This document shows, one piece after another, positions 8,884 to 18,152 of a stretch of 64,000 nt of DNA (positions within the stretch are counted from its first letter, which is position 1; each line of letters opens with the position of its first letter). Position numbers and translations under genes: made by a program. The notes below the pieces were generated by a model. That model saw only the letters and a list, made by a program, of their open reading frames with translations. It was not told the origin of the DNA and searched no databases. The DNA lies in the NCBI GenBank assembly GCA_965230005.1, contig OZ245934.1:2356001-2420000 (forward strand), given 5' to 3'. This DNA comes from SZUA-309 sp965230005. Lineage in GTDB: Bacteria > Pseudomonadota > Gammaproteobacteria > Pseudomonadales > Azotimanducaceae.

Positions 8884-11336
8884 GACTGCGCCTCGCCGGC
8901 GGAAAAGGGCTTCCAGGTATCCCGGTAGAGCCGCTGTAGGCCGCCGTCGTCGTCAAGGCGGAACAGGAACAGCCAGTCGTTATCGACGAGATCCCTGACC
9001 ACCGCCTGACGCTCATAGACGTCCTGGATCGCCGCCTGCGGCGCGGCGAGACAGACGCTGAGGCGCAGGGGCGTGTGCATCCAGCGCTTTCCGTCGTGCA
9101 GCGACTGCATCGGCAAACCGATGCGCAGATCGCCGCCGTTGCCTTCAAACACCCCGAGGTTGCCGCTCACGACGTTGTGCAGCACCTTGTTACCACTGCC
9201 GTAGCGCACGTTGTCGGTGACGCTTGCGTTGTACTGCATGTTGATCCAGTTGGCGACGACCATGGGCGCAGTCATGATCAGCTCCAGCACGGCGCCATCG
9301 CCGTCCTCGCGCCAGTCGTAGTCGTGAAGAAACACGCGGCCGTCGAGATTCAGGCCCCGGGTTTGCTCGCGCGAAGCGGCGATGAATGCCGCGTTGTTGG
9401 CCAGGCCCCACTCGGGCCGCACCTGAGACCAGTCCCGGCTGCGCCGCTCGAGCGCGACTCCCGCGTCCTTCTTTCCAGACACGCCGAGCTTGGCGGCGCG
9501 TTCGCTTCGCGTCGCAGCAGAGGCTGCCGCCAGCCAGTCGCTGACTTCCGCAGGCAGCACAACGCCGCTCTCCAAAGTACGGATTTCATCAGTCGCAGTG
9601 TCGTGGAGGGCTGCCACGAAGCGCGTTTCGTCTGGGATTTCTACGCCTCGTTCGGCCAGGGCCGCACGAACGTGCCTATCGTTCAGGAGCTCGGCCAGCG
9701 CACGGCTGTTGAGTTCGCCGGTCTGCCCCCCGCAGGCGCCACAGTCGAGGGACGCGGCGTGGGGATTGTTGCGGCTGGTGCTGCCGTGGCCGACGAGCAT
9801 CACGACCGGTGCAAAATCCCGCTCTAGGCCCATGGCGTGCAGAGCCGTGGCGGCGAGTTCCGTACGCTCTTCAATTCCGAGCGTCGCGCCGTCCCGGCGC
9901 AGGGTCAGGGGCTGTGCCGTGCGGAGCGTATTCACCGGATGGCGCCGCGGCGCCGGGAAGAAGCTGTCCTTGAAAAGCTTCATCGCGTAGAGCGGACCGC
10001 TGGCTTCCACGAGACCGAACATGGCCGGCGGCTTGTCGCCAAGCTCTGTCCAGCGGGTCCGTTGATTGAGCTTGCCAGGCACCGGCCGCTCCGCCTCCTC
10101 GGTGACCTCCACGGCCGGTGCGAGCAGGCCGGGCAGCTGCGGTCGGGAGAAACTCGTTCCCGCCGCCCGATACTCGAGGGGCAGGCCGAAGAAACCGGCA
10201 AAGCCTTTCGTGCGCACGCCGGGGTCCTGCGCTTCGAGGTGACGACGCATGAGCTCCGAACGGACGTCGATGCAGAACACCGCCTGCAGCTTGATTGGCG
10301 CAGCGGCGGCCTCGGCGGCGGCAGCCGCAAGTTTGCCGGCAAGCTGCTCCTGATAGGCGAGTTCCGCCGCCCGCTGCCAGAGCCAGGCGTTCTGCTGCTC
10401 CGCACGGTGATCGGCAAGCAGTCGTTCCGGCGCAGCAAGCTGCTGGCGCCAGAGGTAGTGCAGGTTGCGGGCCAGTTGGTCGTCCTGTGCTGAAATGTGG
10501 CGCCAGAGCACCAGTTCCCAAGCCATTCGAATGGCGAGCAGATCGCGCATGAGCGCGCTGTCACCGCCCTGCAGGCGCGCCTGCCAGCGGAGGTAGGCAA
10601 GCCAGGACGCCCAGCCGTTGATATCGAGCAGCAGCGCGTGGGCATAAAGTTCGGCGGCAGTGTCAGGCACGTCGAGCTCCAGCGTCGCCTGCGCGATCAG
10701 TTCTTCAGCGCTTTCCGGCAGCGCCTTGAACTGCCGGCCAAGTCGCCGCTCCCCCATGAGTATCGGAATGCCAACATCATGACGCGCGGAGTCGAGCCAC
10801 TGCCGATAGAGAGAGCCGGTTTCACCGGTATCCGCACCTTCCGCATCGGCATGATCAGGCCCGTTACCTGCAAAACCTGCAAAGGGGCCACCGGGGGCGA
10901 AGCAGTCGGCACAGAACTGGCTGATCTGATGGGTAATCTCGTCCCGCCAGGCCACTTCATGATCACGATCACGGTGGCTGTCGAGCAGATCGCTGACGTT
11001 GTGCCAGTGCGCGGGAGCTTCGCCGTTGGTTTCCACGACCGCGGGCGTGGTACCAGCGGCCAGTTCCTGTGCAGCGGCTTCCAGATGACGCTCCGTCGGC
11101 GGTGCGTCCTTCAGCTGCTGGTAGAACTCGGGGTCCATGAGCAGGTGACCGCGCACGAGGGCGCCGATGCGTGCGGCCACCTCAGCAGCGGGTTTCTCGC
11201 GCAGCTCCCAGAAGGGATTCACGGCGATGAGCTGATCGAGGGGCCATGTCGGGGAGATCAGACCGCACGCCGCCTCGTAGGCTGCATCGTGCGCGTCGCC
11301 GAGGCTCAGCGTTTGAACAGGGTCCGTCGCCTGCAT
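8880..11336 (-). CDS. dabA: DabA, inorganic carbon transporter subunit (DUF2309/UPF0753)
   Basis: This large soluble subunit of the DAB energy-coupled inorganic carbon pump has 818 residues. DabA is related to beta-carbonic anhydrases and is thought to hydrate CO2 one way when coupled to a cation-driven DabB. The zinc-site residues are visible: C355-x-D357 in FCIDVRSE, H517 in MLVGHGS, and C532 fifteen residues later in LDCGACGG. The start is ATG at 11336, sharing one base with the dabB stop (TGATG) after a GAGGAGGT Shine-Dalgarno; an upstream in-frame ATG at 11432 lies inside dabB and is unlikely. The product should sit on the cytoplasmic face of the membrane with DabB. Genes dabB-dabA-usp-unknown are fully coupled. 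Confidence 0.95.
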   Translation of the reverse strand: MQATDPVQTLSLGDAHDAAYEAACGLISPTWPLDQLIAVNPFWELREKPAAEVAARIGALVRGHLLMDPEFYQQLKDAPPTERHLEAAAQELAAGTTPAVVETNGEAPAHWHNVSDLLDSHRDRDHEVAWRDEITHQISQFCADCFAPGGPFAGFAGNGPDHADAEGADTGETGSLYRQWLDSARHDVGIPILMGERRLGRQFKALPESAEELIAQATLELDVPDTAAELYAHALLLDINGWASWLAYLRWQARLQGGDSALMRDLLAIRMAWELVLWRHISAQDDQLARNLHYLWRQQLAAPERLLADHRAEQQNAWLWQRAAELAYQEQLAGKLAAAAAEAAAAPIKLQAVFCIDVRSELMRRHLEAQDPGVRTKGFAGFFGLPLEYRAAGTSFSRPQLPGLLAPAVEVTEEAERPVPGKLNQRTRWTELGDKPPAMFGLVEASGPLYAMKLFKDSFFPAPRRHPVNTLRTAQPLTLRRDGATLGIEERTELAATALHAMGLERDFAPVVMLVGHGSTSRNNPHAASLDCGACGGQTGELNSRALAELLNDRHVRAALAERGVEIPDETRFVAALHDTATDEIRTLESGVVLPAEVSDWLAAASAATRSERAAKLGVSGKKDAGVALERRSRDWSQVRPEWGLANNAAFIAASREQTRGLNLDGRVFLHDYDWREDGDGAVLELIMTAPMVVANWINMQYNASVTDNVRYGSGNKVLHNVVSGNLGVFEGNGGDLRIGLPMQSLHDGKRWMHTPLRLSVCLAAPQAAIQDVYERQAVVRDLVDNDWLFLFRLDDDGGLQRLYRDTWKPFSAGEAQS

Positions 11337-12889
11337 CACTCGACCTCCTCGCGCAGCTCGGCGAGTCGCTTCGGATTGACGCGAACAGGCAGCCGCGGCG
11401 GCCAGAGCTTCAGCGTCATGCGCGAAACCCATTCATCGAGGAACAGGCCCGCGTAGAGCCAGGCGCGCAGGCGCAGGGCAATCGGATTCGTGGGCCGGCG
11501 CTGCAGCAGCGCCCAGCCGCCGCAGAGCAGCGCGATCAGCAGCGCAACCCAGAGATCGGCGAACAGGTTGGCGCTTGTGGCAACGTTCGGGAGCGCACCG
11601 CCGAGGGCGGCTTTCTGAGTAACGAAGGCAACGAGCAGTACGAGCACCAGGGCCATGGCCGTGGTCGGAGCGCCGGGTCGTGCGAGGCTGTTGCGCTCGG
11701 CGAACACCATGGTCAGAAAGGCCGCAACGAGCAGCCAGGGGCTGAAAGGTCCACCGGGCGCGAAGAGCAGTGCGGCAATGACCGTGAGCGGTACTACGAG
11801 CGCCGCGGCGGCAAACCAGGCACCGACCGGCGTCTGGGCAGCAGGGGCAAGCTGCCGCTCGAGGTGCTGCTCCACGGCCGTGCCGGCATTCAGGAACAGG
11901 TAGGCTTTGTAACAGCCGTGTGCCAGCAGGTGCAGGAGCGCGAGCTCATAAAGGCCGAGCGCGCACTCGATGAGCATGAGACCCATCTGCGCAACCGTGG
12001 ACCAGGCAAGCTTGACCTTGACGCTGATGCGCGTGGTCATGATCAGACTGGCGAGCACGGTCGTCAGACCGGCCACCACCAGCAGCAGCCACTGGGCGGC
12101 TTCGACGGCGCCGAGGAGCGGGGCGAAAAGAATGAGCAGATAGCCGCCGAGATTGATGATGCCGGCATGGAGCAGGGCCGAGACCGGCGTCGGCGCTTCA
12201 ACGACTTGAATCAGCCAACCGTGCACGGGGAGTTGGGCACACTTGATGAGCGCTGCCGATACCAGCAGCAGTGCTGCGAGCTGTTCGGCAGTACCAGGAA
12301 TGGCTCCGTTCGCGTAGGCCGCAACGATCTCACTGATCTGCCAGCTGCCGTGAACGGTGGCGAGAATCAGCACCGCGACGAGCAGCGCGACCTCAGCGCT
12401 CCGGGCGAAGAGGAACTTCTTGTGGGCGGCAAGAGCGGCTCGTGGACGCTCGGGGTAGAAGAGCAGCAGCTGATGCAGACTGAGGCTGATGCCAACCCAG
12501 CCACCGAAGAGCACGAGCAGGTTGTCCGTGAGCACAACCACGGCCACTGCCGCCAGCGTCAGCTGCAGCACCATGGTGAAGTGCTGGGCGCGCGTTTCAC
12601 CGGCGAGGTAGTTCTTCGAAAACTGGGCGATCACCAGACCGAGGAAGGTGATCAGCACGGCCATCAGGTGGCTGGCCGCTGCCGGGCTCGCCAGCCCGCC
12701 GTCCTGCCAGCTCGGGCCAGCACTGGAACCGATGACGTGGACGGCGCTTGCGAAGGCCGCGCCAAGCGCCGCGGAGTTGAGCCAGAAGCGCATTCGGCCG
12801 AAGGCGGGCTTCGCAAAGCAGGCGCCCAGGGCCAGAAGCAGTGGCGGCGCGAACGGTAGCAGGTTGATCAGAGCAGCAGGCAGATTCAT
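11336..12889 (-). CDS. dabB: DabB, NuoL-like membrane subunit of the inorganic carbon transporter
   Basis: This 517-residue polytopic membrane protein belongs to the proton-conducting NuoL/MrpA (complex I antiporter-like) family. A conserved channel segment ALIKCAQLPVHGWLIQVVEAPTPVSALLHAG lies mid-protein, shown here by its LPVHGWL and TPVSALLHAG parts. In DAB systems DabB supplies the cation gradient that drives DabA. The start was placed at ATG 12889, giving an N-terminus that enters a membrane helix directly (MNLPAALINLLPFAPPLLLAL). The longer in-frame start at 13051 would run through the divergent promoter and add a non-membrane tail. It is first in the cassette and divergent from a NhaR-like LysR gene. 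Confidence 0.93.
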   Translation of the reverse strand: MNLPAALINLLPFAPPLLLALGACFAKPAFGRMRFWLNSAALGAAFASAVHVIGSSAGPSWQDGGLASPAAASHLMAVLITFLGLVIAQFSKNYLAGETRAQHFTMVLQLTLAAVAVVVLTDNLLVLFGGWVGISLSLHQLLLFYPERPRAALAAHKKFLFARSAEVALLVAVLILATVHGSWQISEIVAAYANGAIPGTAEQLAALLLVSAALIKCAQLPVHGWLIQVVEAPTPVSALLHAGIINLGGYLLILFAPLLGAVEAAQWLLLVVAGLTTVLASLIMTTRISVKVKLAWSTVAQMGLMLIECALGLYELALLHLLAHGCYKAYLFLNAGTAVEQHLERQLAPAAQTPVGAWFAAAALVVPLTVIAALLFAPGGPFSPWLLVAAFLTMVFAERNSLARPGAPTTAMALVLVLLVAFVTQKAALGGALPNVATSANLFADLWVALLIALLCGGWALLQRRPTNPIALRLRAWLYAGLFLDEWVSRMTLKLWPPRLPVRVNPKRLAELREEVE

Positions 12890-12948
12890 GGGGGTGGTCT
12901 CGAATTCCAGTCGGCGGGGAGTATCGAATCTGCTAGTTGATCTGTAAA

Positions 12949-12976
12949 ATAGATATATACGAATCATTAAATCTAT
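12949..12976. promoter_or_regulatory. A/T-rich divergent regulatory region with inverted repeat (dabB / lysR)
   Basis: The 138-base gap between dabB and the divergent lysR gene is strikingly A/T-rich compared with its surroundings. ATAGAT (12949-12954) and ATCTAT (12971-12976) form a perfect dyad with a 16-base gap. CGAATC occurs at 12925 and 12960 and inverted (GATTCG) at 12987. These are candidate LysR contacts overlapping both promoters. I could not fix -10 and -35 boxes with confidence. Confidence 0.45.
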
Positions 12977-13027
12977 AAAAAAGAACGATTCGGTGATTCT
13001 GTGGATGTTTAAGGAGAAATTTCGACG

Positions 13028-13957
13028 ATGGCACGCCTGAACTACCATCACCTCTACTATTTCTGGCGGGTTGCATCAGAAGGAAAACTGACAAAAGTCG
13101 CGGAAGACCTTCATATCGCCCAATCGGCGCTCTCCTCCCAGATCCGGCAGCTGGAGGAGGCAACGGACACTCAGCTGTTCGATCGCCGGGGACGACGCCT
13201 CAAGCTCACCGCCGCGGGACAACGGGTCCTCACCTACGCCAACGACATTTTCAGCAAGGGCACGGAGCTGGAGGCGCTGCTGGCCAGCGGAATCGAGCCT
13301 GAGGCACAGCTACTCCGCATCGGTATGTTGACCACCCTGTCGAGGAACTTCATCGACCGCCTCGTTGGCCCCTGGCTGGCAGATCCCCTCGTACGCTTCA
13401 GCCTGCAATCGGACAACCTGGACAACCTCCTCGACGGCCTCGCTCGCCATCAGCTGGACGTTGCGCTGACCAACGCGGACGTGCGCGGCGGCGACGAACA
13501 GATCTGGCAGAGCCAGCTCCTGGCGAGGCAGCCCGTCTCCATCGTAGGCCCGCCGGAGCTGCGGCCGCGACGCGATTTCCCGAGCGGCTTCGGCGCCCGA
13601 CGCTGGGTGCTGCCGACCCGAGACCACGAGATTCGACGCGGCTTCGAGGCCTTCTGCGCGCAGTATCAGTTCACGCCGGACATCGAGGCCGAAGCGAACG
13701 ACATGGCCATGCTGCGCCTGCTCGCCCGGGACAGCCGGGCTTTCGCCGTGCTACCGGCCGTGGTCGTGCGCGATGAGATCCGTCAGGGTGTGCTGGTCGA
13801 GTACCAGCAGTTGCCCGCAGTCTTCGAGAGTTTTTACGCGATCACCGTTCAGCGCAGCTTCCAGAGTCCGGCGCTCACGACCATGCTCGGCAGCTTCGAG
13901 CCGTTGCTGGCGGAAGAGGATCGACTGGACAGTATGGTGGAGGGGGTTCCGGTCTGA
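13028..13957 (+). CDS. LysR-type regulator, NhaR-like, divergent from dab operon
   Basis: This 309-residue protein opens with NYHHLYYFWRVASEGKLTKV, very like the NhaR branch of LysR regulators, followed by the recognition region IAQSALSSQIRQLE. A C-terminal effector domain begins near residue 90. The start ATG is preceded by AAGGAG eight to nine bases upstream. Divergent placement from dabB across a 138-base A/T-rich spacer makes it the likely regulator of the dabBA-usp-unknown cassette. NhaR senses sodium in enterics; whether this one responds to sodium, pH or bicarbonate is open, though a cation-coupled DAB pump would fit any of these. Confidence 0.9.
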   Translation: MARLNYHHLYYFWRVASEGKLTKVAEDLHIAQSALSSQIRQLEEATDTQLFDRRGRRLKLTAAGQRVLTYANDIFSKGTELEALLASGIEPEAQLLRIGMLTTLSRNFIDRLVGPWLADPLVRFSLQSDNLDNLLDGLARHQLDVALTNADVRGGDEQIWQSQLLARQPVSIVGPPELRPRRDFPSGFGARRWVLPTRDHEIRRGFEAFCAQYQFTPDIEAEANDMAMLRLLARDSRAFAVLPAVVVRDEIRQGVLVEYQQLPAVFESFYAITVQRSFQSPALTTMLGSFEPLLAEEDRLDSMVEGVPV

Positions 13958-14045
13958 ACGGAGCGCAGCCCTCCCCGCATCGGCCAGTGGTACCTTGCGT
14001 ATCAACCGGTCAAACTCACGACCAGCCCTCCAAAGGGATTCACCA

Positions 14046-14390
14046 ATGCGATACCTTCACGTTGCACTTGCAGCTCTGTTCGGCATCGTCGCGTATCTGC
14101 AGCTGAACGATCCAGATCCGCTGTACTGGGTTGTGGTGTATTTGTCAGCAGCCACGATCACGTTCGCTCGAGGGCTTGGCGTTAACTCGAGATTGTGGAC
14201 CGCTGTTGTGATCGGCGGAGTCGGAGCCGGTATGCTGGGTGCACTTCCCGGCACGCTCGATTACCTGGCATCTGGTCAATGGTCGTCGATCTTCGGCGAC
14301 ATGCGCGGCCCCGCCTATGTGGAACCCGCGCGCGAATTCCTAGGACTGACGCTGGTCTTCGCAGTGCTGGCCGGCTACATCAGGCGCTAG
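14046..14390 (+). CDS. Transmembrane family 220 (TMEM220-like) protein
   Basis: This small membrane protein of 114 residues has about four hydrophobic segments and the family hallmark YLQLNDPDPLYWVVVYL near residue 17. It ends with an EPAREFLGLTLVF segment, matching the usual TMEM220 pattern (E-REF-G) before the last helix. Function of the family is unknown. ATG at 14046 was chosen because it places the N-terminus directly before the first helix; the frame is open further upstream but overlaps the lysR gene. Its TAG stop shares the palindrome CTAG with the stop of the convergent TonB-dependent receptor gene. Confidence 0.8.
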   Translation: MRYLHVALAALFGIVAYLQLNDPDPLYWVVVYLSAATITFARGLGVNSRLWTAVVIGGVGAGMLGALPGTLDYLASGQWSSIFGDMRGPAYVEPAREFLGLTLVFAVLAGYIRR

Positions 14391-16288
14391 AAGTTCATGG
14401 TGAGATTCAATCGAGCACGGCGCCCGGGTGCTGGAAATCCCACAGCCTCTTCGTAATCTGCGTCCAGCGCATTATCAAGCGCGAATCCGAATTGGACCGA
14501 CTCAGTGAGCTGATAGCGTAAAGCGATATCTAACCGGGCGTAGCCGTCCAGGAAAATCCCGCCGGTGGGAATTGACGCCTCATAGAACTCATCGAGCGCC
14601 AGCAACCCACCGTACAACTGCCATTTCGGCGCGAACTGCCAATCCGCCATCAAACCACCCCGCCACTTAGGACGACCACGCAACGGCGTGTCTGAATCTT
14701 CATTGTCCACCTCCATGTAAGTCACATGGCCGGACAGCATTAAAGTGTTCGTAACGGCGGCACTGATCGCCAACTCTGCGCCTTCGGAAACAACGGACGA
14801 ACGATTCACACCGGAAAATGTCTCCGGGTCGAAGTCGATCAGATTCTTGTATTCGTTTCGAAAAACGCTGAACTCCAGATTGGATGACGGACCGAAATCC
14901 CACCGATAACCGACGTCGAATGACCGCGCAGTTTCAGCTACGAGATCCGGGTTGCCCACAAGAGGGTGTGCTAGCGCGAAGAAGCTGGGCGCCTTGAATC
15001 CCTCACCCGCATTGAAACGCAGCTCTCCGGCGTCTCCGGGAAGCGAGAAGACGACGCCCAATTGCGAACTGACTTCCGCATCAATATCGTCGGGGTCGTC
15101 CCTTCGCACGCTGCCAAGCAGCGTCACTCTACCGAGCGCAACATCACCCTCGACGAACACAGATCGCGTATCGCGGTCAAAGCGAAAGTCGGTAGGAAGG
15201 GGAAAACCAAAATCCAGAACGCCGGTGCTTATTCCAGTTTCACCCTGCCACTCAGCGCCAAACACCAGACCCCACGTATCTGAACCTGCGAATCTCGCGC
15301 TTGCTAATACTGCATCTCGAGTGTAGTCCGTATCGGAGGAGTTGGGTGGCACGCCGTCGAATACACCAGGCGCAATACCCGGCGAATCAAAGAGCTCCTT
15401 GCGGTTGTAACGCGATGCTGTCGCCGAGAGTTTCCAATTCGACACAACATGATCGATGAACGCCCGTCCGTGCGACTCCTCGACTGCTCGCGTGTCCACC
15501 TCACGAATTACAGCAAGTTCTGGGCCTCCGCTATCTTCAGGAAAGCTCGTGCTGTCGGCATCCTGATAACGTACCGATAACCCAACCGCACTGTTTTCGG
15601 CGTAGTTGTAACGCACCGAGGCGCTACCGCCGACGTCCTCATAACTGGCGCCTTCTATGGCACCGCTCTCTTCGTTGCCGTGAATTTCGGCTCGGAGGTT
15701 CCAACGGCCGGCGTTCGTGCCAAAGGAAAAGGACCCGTTCAGCAGATCGAATCCACCGGCCTCGAGTCTCAAGCGTCCGCCTTCACCACTATTCCGGGTC
15801 AGTATATTGAGCACACCAGACAGCCCGTCGGATCCGTAGATTGCACCCATGGGACCGCGCACCAGCTCAACACGCCCAATGTTGTTCACATCCAGATAGG
15901 AAAAGTCGTAAGAGCCGCCTCGTGTATTTGTAGGATCGTTGACCCGAACACCGTCGATCATGACGACAGTAAAGTTGGGCTCACCTCCGCGTAACAACAT
16001 ACTGGTCACACCACCACGCGCGCCCTGTTGAATCACGTTGACGCCCGCAAACTGGCGCAGCAGTTCCGTTACCGTTGGAACCTGGCGGGAGGTGATGTCC
16101 GCCTCCGTGAGAACTGAAACCGACTGCGTGGTCGTTCCCAGCTCCCGATCCAGGCGTGAGGCTGTAACCACGACGGTTTCGATCACCGATTCGTCGGTCG
16201 TCGTTTCTGCATCGACAATGGTAGGCAGCAACAAAACACCAAGAACTAGCAACGAAATCAGGGAACTGGGCAAGTCGATGGCTCGCAT
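14387..16288 (-). CDS. TonB-dependent outer-membrane receptor (BtuB-like)
   Basis: This 633-residue protein has a signal peptide (MRAIDLPSSLISLLVLGVLL, cleavage near VDA), a TonB box (ETVVVTAS) and a plug domain (residues about 45-150). A beta-barrel ends in an aromatic C-terminus (LNLTMNF). The overall layout resembles BtuB/vitamin or siderophore receptors; substrate is not visible, and no cobalamin riboswitch is seen upstream. The start at ATG 16288 fits the signal peptide; an earlier start at 16354 would add 22 residues before it. Base composition is A/T-richer than the dab region and similar to the glycan cluster beyond the tRNA. It is isolated, convergent with the TMEM220 gene. Confidence 0.9.
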   Translation of the reverse strand: MRAIDLPSSLISLLVLGVLLLPTIVDAETTTDESVIETVVVTASRLDRELGTTTQSVSVLTEADITSRQVPTVTELLRQFAGVNVIQQGARGGVTSMLLRGGEPNFTVVMIDGVRVNDPTNTRGGSYDFSYLDVNNIGRVELVRGPMGAIYGSDGLSGVLNILTRNSGEGGRLRLEAGGFDLLNGSFSFGTNAGRWNLRAEIHGNEESGAIEGASYEDVGGSASVRYNYAENSAVGLSVRYQDADSTSFPEDSGGPELAVIREVDTRAVEESHGRAFIDHVVSNWKLSATASRYNRKELFDSPGIAPGVFDGVPPNSSDTDYTRDAVLASARFAGSDTWGLVFGAEWQGETGISTGVLDFGFPLPTDFRFDRDTRSVFVEGDVALGRVTLLGSVRRDDPDDIDAEVSSQLGVVFSLPGDAGELRFNAGEGFKAPSFFALAHPLVGNPDLVAETARSFDVGYRWDFGPSSNLEFSVFRNEYKNLIDFDPETFSGVNRSSVVSEGAELAISAAVTNTLMLSGHVTYMEVDNEDSDTPLRGRPKWRGGLMADWQFAPKWQLYGGLLALDEFYEASIPTGGIFLDGYARLDIALRYQLTESVQFGFALDNALDADYEEAVGFPAPGRRARLNLTMNF

Positions 16289-16570
16289 GTTTAGCAATGA
16301 ACCTTTTGGAAATTTGCGCGCGTGGAGTCTCGCGTACAGGGTGCGTTTCAACAAGGGTAAATCGTGAGCGGACTGTGACGCACATCCATAGTTTGGAACA
16401 CTCGTTCGTAACTCACTTGTTGGATCACCAACGAGGTCTCGACACGACGTTCAGCGCAATCAGAAGTCCCTGCGAGCTAAAACGGAAGCTGTTCCGCCGT
16501 GGATTCGTCGCAGGTACAGAGCAAATAGGTCCAGTTCAGCCAAAATGCCCTGGATCCCATATGCGGAAAT

Positions 16571-16661
<91 letters not shown>

Positions 16662-16820
16662 GAGGTGGTCGGCGAGTGTACTGCGGCTCGTGGTCGAGTC
16701 AAGCAAGGCCGGAAGCAGGTACTCTTCCGCAGCTCCGAGATCTCGACGAATAATCAACGGCAGCTGGCGGTCGCTGCTGCAATGGGCAGGCAACGTGAGG
16801 AGGAGGCTCGTGACTCTGGT

Positions 16821-18149
16821 TCAGGTATCAGGGTTCGACGGTCGTGCCGATACGCCTTGCTGATCCGGCAGAAACTCAATTGAGTTATCGCGATTGAAGT
16901 GCACGATGCCACCCTTTGTAAGGTTGTTACCGCCAGCGACATAGAACTCGCCAACAACGTCTCTGTAGAGGAACGCTGTCCCCGTTCGAATCGCCATCAG
17001 CAGATAATATGATCCGGCGACCAGATTCAGACCGTCGATCTTCAGTCGGCCTTTCACGTTCCCTGGCTCGAGGCAGAGCAGATCATCGCTAGCGCCGTCG
17101 TCGATCGACGACATCACCGCTACACAGACGCCATCCGGGCGATGAATTCGAACGTTTACACACAGATCTTCGAGATAGCGCAGAGTGCTAAAGGAGTACT
17201 CGCACGTCAAAGAACCGAAAGGTTCGACCACATCGTTTGATTTAATGTCGAACTGCAGATCGTCGACGTAGCCCGCTCCGTCGTACAATTCCTGGAACAG
17301 AGCGCTCCGCCTAACGGCTGGAAGCTCTGAAGCCACTCGCTCGCGCCTTGGTTCAGAGCGGTTAACGACTTTGGCTTTCCGTGCAACCTCGAGCTCGTCG
17401 TACCAGGCTTGATAGGCTTGCGTAACTTCCTTCGCAGAGCCAAGCTGCATTAAGCGACCTTCTTCAAGCCAGACCGCCGTTTCGCAGAATTCGCGTACCG
17501 CCGTCAGTCCATGGGAGACGAACAACATCGTCACCCCACTCCGCCGCATCTCGAGCACCTTGAGGCGACACTTGTTTTGGAATCCGAGGTCACCGACGGA
17601 TAACGCTTCGTCCACGATCAATATATCGGGTTCCATGTAGACACAGACCGCGAATCCGAGACGCGCGCGCATACCCGAGCTGTAAGTGCCGATCGGGGCA
17701 TCGAGCACGTCTTCGAGCTCTGAAAATGCTTCTATCTGAGCGACGACTTCTTTGGATCGTGACTTGTCGAACCCCCGCAGCGCGGCCGCATTCAGCACGT
17801 TGTCTCTGCCGCTCAAACGAAGATCAAAGCCTGCGCCTAGATTGATCATCGCCTGAACGTTGCCCTGGATTTCGAACCGTCCTTCGTCTGCCCTTAAGAT
17901 ACCAGCAAGGATACGAAGCAACGTCGTCTTGCCGCTCCCGTTACGCCCGATGATGCCAAGGGCCTGCCCCCTCGCCACATTGAACGATATACCCTGCAGA
18001 GCCCGGAATTCCGTGCTTCTGAGCTCGGGTCTCGCGTGGCGCAAGAAAATCCGATCAAACAGATCCGAAACCCCGTGCGAGCGCGCGGCTGCAGCGTCGC
18101 GGCGAAACTTCTTACCGAGCCCAGAGACCGAAATGACGTGGTCTTCCAT
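16821..18149 (-). CDS. ABC transporter ATPase for polysaccharide export (Wzt-like, with C-terminal extension)
   Basis: This 442-residue protein has an N-terminal ATPase: Walker A GRNGSGKTT near residue 71, an LSGRDNV element and the Walker B segment DILIVDEALSVGD. From about residue 270 there is an extra beta-rich domain like the C-terminus of Wzt. In ABC export of O-antigen-type glycans this domain recognises a modified, chain-terminated polymer. It starts three bases after the permease stop, completing a transporter pair. With the upstream sulfotransferase and glycosyltransferase, it suggests export of a glycan that may be sulfated; that last step is inference. Confidence 0.9.
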   Translation of the reverse strand: MEDHVISVSGLGKKFRRDAAAARSHGVSDLFDRIFLRHARPELRSTEFRALQGISFNVARGQALGIIGRNGSGKTTLLRILAGILRADEGRFEIQGNVQAMINLGAGFDLRLSGRDNVLNAAALRGFDKSRSKEVVAQIEAFSELEDVLDAPIGTYSSGMRARLGFAVCVYMEPDILIVDEALSVGDLGFQNKCRLKVLEMRRSGVTMLFVSHGLTAVREFCETAVWLEEGRLMQLGSAKEVTQAYQAWYDELEVARKAKVVNRSEPRRERVASELPAVRRSALFQELYDGAGYVDDLQFDIKSNDVVEPFGSLTCEYSFSTLRYLEDLCVNVRIHRPDGVCVAVMSSIDDGASDDLLCLEPGNVKGRLKIDGLNLVAGSYYLLMAIRTGTAFLYRDVVGEFYVAGGNNLTKGGIVHFNRDNSIEFLPDQQGVSARPSNPDT

Positions 18150-18152
18150 CGT

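Noticed and set aside
11246..12859. 537-codon plus-strand frame opposite dabB
   Set aside because: Antisense shadow of a high-GC gene with no family features; dabB motifs are unmistakable.
16289..16570. Possible cobalamin riboswitch upstream of the BtuB-like receptor
   Set aside because: No B12-box-like sequence (GCCACTG) or expected paired elements are seen on the minus strand of the leader.
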